A DNA stretch of 64,000 nucleotides, from positions 1 to 64,000 of the forward strand of contig CAJNOI010000075.1 of assembly GCA_905250115.1 (NCBI GenBank), read 5' to 3'. How positions within the stretch are numbered: position 1 is the stretch's first letter; every line of letters begins with the position of its first letter. This document shows, piece by piece, positions 58,868 through 64,000 of this stretch. Under the pieces are notes generated by a model. The model was not told the origin of the DNA. It searched no databases and was given only the letters and a program-made list of their open reading frames with translations. The position numbers and the translations under genes were made by a program. The stretch is from Adineta steineri (Eukaryota > Rotifera > Eurotatoria > Adinetida > Adinetidae).

Positions 58868-60538
58868 TAGTTAGTAAAAAAAACTCCGGATGTTCATATT
58901 GTTGATTGAATCAAACACACACTTTCGTTTCCGTTATCGCCGGTAGACAGACATACTTCTAATAGATGCACATGTAGCTTTTTGTCTTTTTCTCTTTTGT
59001 TCATATCTATGTGGCATTGAACAAGTATACTTTTTACATACATCATCCTGTTCTCGTTTTTATTTCACAATAGATATGTATATATATACATCTCGAACCA
59101 TATAATGCTACTTCCTGTTACTTTGCTTTATCTTTAATGTAAATTGGTTCTTAATCGCGTCTCAGTCCTCGCGTATTACGCAAACATAAGCAATTATATT
59201 CAAGTGCACCAGACAACAATTAGGCTTGCCTAGTGAAAGAATATGAATGACACATTGAAAAAAAAAAGTTTATTCTTGCTTCTTTTTTCTTCTTCTTCTC
59301 CTCTCTGCCTTTTTATTGAATACTTTTGAATATACGATCTATATTCTTAAGAACCGTAATGCTCCTTTTTTTCTTATTCATTTATCAAAATTAGGCATAA
59401 CGATTCATTCAATCATGTTATAGAATGACCTAGAAATAACGAGAAAAAAAAAGCGAGCAGGAACCAATGTGTATATGTTCACCTCTCTGTCTAACCGACG
59501 AGAGAAGAGCGGGACATGTCGATATATATGAACATCGGACGTATAACGAAGAAAGAAGAGAAAAAAAGAAGAGAATAACGTCGACTGTGATTGTTAGTCT
59601 CTCATATCGTTCTACTCTTCGTTTATGCACGCGTATATGGGTGATATTGGCAAAATAAGAGTTGTATATTAGAGACGAGAAAGAAAAAAGATTGAGCAGC
59701 GTATGTCTGTCTTACATCTGACCAACAACCGAGTAGACATCAGACGAGGTAGATCATTGTGTATAGGAAGATATAAAGGACTTACATCGTGATAATGAGT
59801 GTAAACAGTAGTATTGAACTCTAATAGCTAGCATCTCTCTAAACAGATATATAGAGAAAACGATGACGAAGAAAAAAAAGAGGAGGTAAGCTTCTATAAA
59901 CAAGAAAAGGAGCATGTTGCTTAGATTTGATTAGAACGATGATGAGAACAGAAGTGTATAGGGACCGATTACAGCATCATATCAGCACAGCTGTCTTTAT
60001 GTTCTACTAAAAAAATAAGCAAATCAGACAAAAAGGGGAAGAAAAAGCTTATATTAGAGAATTTTTATAGAAGGTACGTATATCTCTGCGTTTGATCTAG
60101 TTTGTTTATTTGTGTCCGTTTTTCTCTCTCTCTCTCTCTCTCTCTCTTTATTCATATGTGTATATACATACACATAAGAAAGAAATAAGTGAAATCGTGT
60201 GGATAGACATGTATCAGCTTATATTCTATTGTTATTGCCTAGCCGCCTTCTGTTCTAAACGTTTCAAATATCAGTTTCATGCTTTTGATTTAAAGCAATA
60301 ATGTTGACCTAACATTCATCCATCGATATATATATTGAGCTTATTCCCACAAGTGTTCTCTCTCTCTCCCTCTTTTTTATTTATGCATCCTACCTTGCAA
60401 TCAAGGTTTATTCGTTTTTTTATTCATTCATTCATTCATTCATTCAATCATTCTTCTAGCCTAGTGATTGTATAGAGCAAACGTACGAGTATTATCTCTA
60501 ATCAAACATCTTTTTTTTTAGACAAATATATAGTAAAT
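56059..60538. other. Long intergenic region with microsatellites
   Basis: About 4.5 kb upstream of the divergent CFAP57 and RASSF-like genes with no supported coding frame. It has (TA)n runs near 57,220-57,236 and 57,933-57,953, (TACA)n at ~58,820-58,865, (CT)n at ~60,122-60,147 and (ATTC)n at ~60,421-60,447. It may hold 5' UTR exons and regulatory DNA of the RASSF-like gene. Confidence 0.55.
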
Positions 60539-62011
60539 ATGTCGACAACAGCAACAACTAGTAATAATACGTCGTCGGATAATAATACTGAATTGACACT
60601 TGAAATACCTGTATGGGTATATGGTAAACGTAAATGGGTAACCGGTATAACAAAAAAGACAACATTCGATGATCTTATCTATGCATTATTAGCACAAGCT
60701 GATCTACTTAAAACATCAGGAATAACGAATTCATCATCAAATACTATCACAGGTTATGCTATAGCTGAATGTATTCAATTAACAGCAGCAACATCATCAA
60801 ATAATAATGAATCCGAACCACCATCACTTATTACTCAACGTATTATAAAAGGACGTGGTAAAGTAATTAAATCATATAAGAATTGGCAATTTGATAAATT
60901 ACCATTAACAATACTTCATCTTATATCAACAACATCATTAATTGATAATAATTCTTCAACATCAAAATTTCGTTCGAAGATCTTTCGTCGTTTTCTATCA
61001 GCTAAATCACAATCGTTTTCATCAATATCATCATCATTACTATCATCGTCACAATCGGATTCATCATTAATATCTATTGCTAATAATCAATGCCAATCTC
61101 AGTTATCATCATCATCATCATCACCACATCGTCAAAAATCTCTAAATGATTTTCATGAAAATATGAATATTATCGAACGACAAAAACGTTTACTTGATTA
61201 TCTTGATGAAAAAATTCATCAAACAGAAACTATATCTTCACCTATATCGAAAACAACCACAACAACAACAACACTACCACGAAATATTTATTCACAAGAT
61301 CCAGCATCTCTATTAAATAATGAAGTTTCATTAAACGATGTATCACGTTTATTTTCACATCAAATTGATCAACAAGATCAACTTGTATTTGCTACACAAT
61401 TATGTAATTCAATATTAAATATGCAAGAACGTATAGATGAAAAAACAAATATTCTATATGCTGTTGAACAAGCAATATCAAATGAATTAAATCAAGTTTT
61501 ACATCAACAACATTATGATACATTACCAAGTACATTACCAACAAATTTAAATGAAAATAATTCTCAAATATCAAATGATTTAATATCATTAAAAAATTCG
61601 ATATATCGTAGTAGAGAATTATCTAGAATACAATCGAAAGAAATGCATGATTTAGATTTATCATTACGTGAAATAGAAATTTTACTTGCGTCAAAATATG
61701 ATGAATTAAAATATCTTGAATATGAAACATCATCAAATGTAATGACAACATCAAGATGTGTAACACCAAATTATTTAGCACAACAACAACAGCCACAACA
61801 ACAAAATTTTCGAACAAATATTGATGAACAATCGACATATGATACACTTGATATTGCAACAACAACTAATGTTGCATTTACGTCTATAAAAGAAGCTGAT
61901 GAAGATTCAGGAATAAATTCTTTAACAAGTGATGATAGTAATCATCATACAATGTCTCTTATTCATCAAAAAAATTATATGCAGAATACTCAACTCGAAA
62001 CACTTGTCTAA
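60539..62011 (+). CDS. N-terminal-RASSF-like Ras-association protein, intronless
   Basis: A 490-residue protein with an N-terminal Ras-association/ubiquitin-like domain (LEIPVWVYGKRKWVTGITKKTTFDDLIYALL ... KSYKNWQFDKLPLTILHL), as in RASSF7-10, which place the RA domain at the start. The usual loop in the RA domain is extended by a Ser/Thr/Asn insertion. The middle is Ser-rich low complexity. The C-terminal half has coiled-coil stretches (IIERQRKRLLDYLDEKIHQ; SRIQSKEMHDLDLSLREIEI). Such proteins act as small-GTPase-binding scaffolds. Assignment to the RASSF7-10 group is by architecture and motif, and the orthologue is uncertain. It lacks introns. Confidence 0.72.
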   Translation: MSTTATTSNNTSSDNNTELTLEIPVWVYGKRKWVTGITKKTTFDDLIYALLAQADLLKTSGITNSSSNTITGYAIAECIQLTAATSSNNNESEPPSLITQRIIKGRGKVIKSYKNWQFDKLPLTILHLISTTSLIDNNSSTSKFRSKIFRRFLSAKSQSFSSISSSLLSSSQSDSSLISIANNQCQSQLSSSSSSPHRQKSLNDFHENMNIIERQKRLLDYLDEKIHQTETISSPISKTTTTTTTLPRNIYSQDPASLLNNEVSLNDVSRLFSHQIDQQDQLVFATQLCNSILNMQERIDEKTNILYAVEQAISNELNQVLHQQHYDTLPSTLPTNLNENNSQISNDLISLKNSIYRSRELSRIQSKEMHDLDLSLREIEILLASKYDELKYLEYETSSNVMTTSRCVTPNYLAQQQQPQQQNFRTNIDEQSTYDTLDIATTTNVAFTSIKEADEDSGINSLTSDDSNHHTMSLIHQKNYMQNTQLETLV

Positions 62012-62676
62012 AAATAGTTTTCTTTTTTCGTTTGTCTTGTATTTTTAGCAATTCTTTTTCTCTTTTCCTTTCTTTTTTTGTTTGACAATATGTACACATC
62101 GAGTTGTTATATTCTCTCTCTCTCTCTGTTCTTCTTATTTAATAATTGGATCTGACAAAAAAAAAAAGAATAAGAACAATTTATGCGCCTGAAATATTTC
62201 GATTTTGTATTATATAAGAATGAATTAATATATCGTTATTTTCGATGAAGTCAATGATATTACAAAATTCGATTAATAAAACAAACAATGGTCAGTAAAA
62301 TATTCATTTAGTAGGTCTTCGTGAATGAGACGTATGTTGAGAATTAACGATGAGAATGTGAAAGTAAAATGCCTTACTTTTTGTTGTTTTAATAGAATGA
62401 GAAAATTATTCTCTTTCTCGTAACGAAGAGTCTTGCAAACATAAGTTGTCTGTTTTTGTGTCGGCACTTTACTGATTGGTCCTAGAGTTAGGTAGAGATA
62501 TAAAAAGGACTTTTTATAAGGATCGAGAAACTCAACTCTTAAGTTGGTTTTTGAAATTGTTTGAATAGATAATGTACTGGTAGCTAAGACACATTGGTTC
62601 TACGAGAAAGAGCTGAGCGTCACTTGTTAATATTCGTCTAGCGGATAGATTCAAAGAAATATAATTGTTTTGTTAG
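62012..62676. other. Intergenic / possible 5' exon region of ankyrin gene
   Basis: AT-rich spacer with a (CT)n run at ~62,115-62,128. An upstream 5' exon of the ankyrin gene should lie here or be missing, because the next exon lacks a start codon at its beginning. No clear candidate in phase was found. Confidence 0.4.
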
Positions 62677-63653
62677 AATTATTATCAAGAAGTTCAACAT
62701 CGACGAATATTTATGCTAGTGGAGATGAATATTCTAAATCGATTAAAAGTAAAAAAATTCATTGTTGGTTTATAAAAAGAAGACGAAATGAGATAGATAA
62801 TTATTCAAGTGATTCTCTTAAAGTTAATATTAATGATTTGGCTGATATTGAAGAATTGAAGAAAATTTCTATTCATCCACAACAAACCGATTTTTCATCA
62901 TCATCTATTAGCCATCTACATATTCTTAATGAATTCCGTATGAATTCTACAGAAATTCTTAGGATTCTTAGTCAAAAAAATATAGAACCATATTTATCTC
63001 AATATTGTGAACAAGATACCGGTCGAAAATTACTTTCTATTGCTGCTGAAACAGGTTGGTATGAAGGTGTTCTTTTTCTACTGAATCGTGATGTAAATAT
63101 TAACGAAACTGATCGAGAAAATCGTACAGCTCTAATGGATTGTCTTACATCCATCAACATACATATTATGAATGCTCTTGTTAAAAAACGTGGATGTAAT
63201 CTTGATATACAAACATTAAGTGGACATACAGCTGCCCATTATGCAGTTATGATGAATGTGAGATGAAATTTATCTAAATTCAGATTTGTATATATATCTA
63301 TATATATTAAGAAAATATCTTTCTTCGAAATTTTGATAAAATCAGGTGCTCGTCTTGATCTTTGTAATAATAAAGGCGAAAATGTTTTACATCAAATAAT
63401 TGAGTACAAACGTAAAGAATGTTGGAAAATAGTTAAACATTATTCCTATGATTTAAACTATCTTAAATATTTAATTAATTCAAAAACATATGAACATAAA
63501 ACTTGTCTAACATTAGCATTTGAACATCGACCAAACATTTATTTTTTTCGCGAACTTTTGTCATATTCTGATGATATAACATTAATCAATATTGAAATGT
63601 ATCAATCATGGTCAAAAGCATATAAACTTATTAAGAAATTTATTTCGTTATAA
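62677..63653 (+). CDS. Ankyrin-repeat protein, 5' end unresolved
   Basis: Two exons (62677..63257, 63312..63653) join in phase via GTGAGA / TTAAG splice sites. The first begins at an acceptor (TTTTGTTAG) and has no in-frame ATG until residue ~89 (MNSTEIL), so a 5' exon is probably missing from the model. Ankyrin repeats are visible as GRKLLSIAAETGWYEGVLFL, LNRDVNINETDRENRTALMD, LDIQTLSGHTAAHYAVMMN and ARLDLCNNKGENVLHQIIEY. The N-terminal part is basic (KRRRNE) and Ser-rich. The function is a generic protein-binding scaffold. No effector domain is seen. Confidence 0.7.
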
Positions 63654-63671
63654 AAAGAAAAGAAAAAGTAT

Positions 63672-64000
63672 TTATGATGACAATGTATGTTGTCGATAAA
63701 AGACACCATTTTGAAGGCGTTGAAGAACATCATGTGTATTCATTGATGGTATTTGACTTCCATCTTTTGCTTCAAATATCCATTGTACAATATGAACTAA
63801 TTCAGTATTTCGAATATGAGGATTTACAGCACGTATAGCTTGTTCCACATCTTTTGCATTCACCGAACTAAAACGAAAAAAATAATTGTATCTTTTTCAA
63901 TAAAACTTTTTTTATTTTACTTTGAATTTTCAATTTTTTCTTGTACATCATGAATGTAACTTTGTTTATCTTCATTTAATTGTCGTTTTAAAATTCGAAT
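63672..64000 (-). CDS. Unknown protein, C-terminal two exons (partial)
   Basis: The 3' end of a gene that enters from the right edge. Exon 63867..63672 joins in phase to an upstream exon running off the window (64000..63921). The visible sequence is a coiled-coil-like segment (LKRQLNEDKQSYIHDVQEKI) followed by a compact helical domain (AKDVEQAIRAVNPHIRNTEL ... IVQWIFEAKDG ... DVLQRLQNGVFYRQ), possibly EF-hand-like in shape. I do not recognise the family. It is tail-to-tail with the ankyrin gene, only 18 bp between stop codons. Confidence 0.55.

Noticed and set aside
59430..60301. Short frames of 63-66 codons
   Set aside because: Simple-sequence DNA (CT, GAA runs) without domain or splice support.
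1..64000. tRNA, rRNA or CRISPR arrays
   Set aside because: No cloverleaf with box A/B, no rRNA-like conserved block and no regularly spaced direct repeats with unique spacers were seen by eye.

Overview
The window looks like nuclear DNA of a bdelloid rotifer. It is strongly AT-rich and gene-dense. Most genes carry many short GT-AG introns of about 45-90 bp, and the proteins are clearly animal ones: a Mox/Meox homeodomain, MAB21, SIAH, MED10, CFAP57, OGFOD2, FBXO7, a GalNAc-transferase and a kelch-like protein. Between them lie genes of non-animal appearance, an ADP-ribosyltransferase domain, and scattered G-rich/C-rich inverted repeats built on a TGTGGG-like motif, which is the telomeric repeat reported for bdelloids. 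The species assignment is inference. Exon structures were built by eye from splice sites, reading phase and family alignment from memory. For most multi-exon genes the summed exon length is an exact multiple of three with no internal stop.

Layout. 1-7.1 kb holds conserved genes: an unknown Pro-rich/helical protein (-), a Tra2-type splicing factor (-), FBXO7 (+) and a three-KH hnRNP K-like protein (-). 7.9-26 kb is an accessory stretch. It contains an intronless sulfotransferase-like gene (-), a DUF3605-like gene (-), a transposon-like element at 11.5-12.5 kb, a membrane-anchored astacin protease with a Thr/Ser stalk (+), an ADP-ribosyltransferase-NACHT-HEAT gene (+), and a nearly intronless M14 carboxypeptidase (-). 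Most of the telomere-like inverted repeats and a scaffold gap also lie here.

26.9-50 kb returns to animal genes: GALNT (-), a broken lipoyl synthase (-), Meox (-), MED10 (-), an orphan GPCR (+) followed at once by a MITE-like element, MAB21-like (+), OGFOD2 (-), SIAH (-), an SDR (+), a BTB-BACK-kelch gene (+) and an unknown Ser-rich protein (-). 50.6-64 kb holds the 19-exon ciliary gene CFAP57 (-), a 4.5-kb intergenic region, an N-terminal-RASSF-like gene (+), an ankyrin-repeat gene (+) and the 3' end of an unknown gene (-).

The most interesting locus is 18,532-22,455. A mono-ADP-ribosyltransferase exon with an intact R-S-ExE signature splices in phase to an exon coding for a NACHT NTPase and 35-residue HEAT-like repeats. 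This gives a predicted 1,122-residue protein with NLR-like architecture and an NAD+-consuming N-terminal effector, comparable in logic to plant TIR-NLRs and bacterial NACHT defence proteins. Other items worth attention are the dispersed telomere-like hairpins, two further TIR-type elements, the lipoyl synthase relic, and a 47-bp duplication flanking the 100-N gap.
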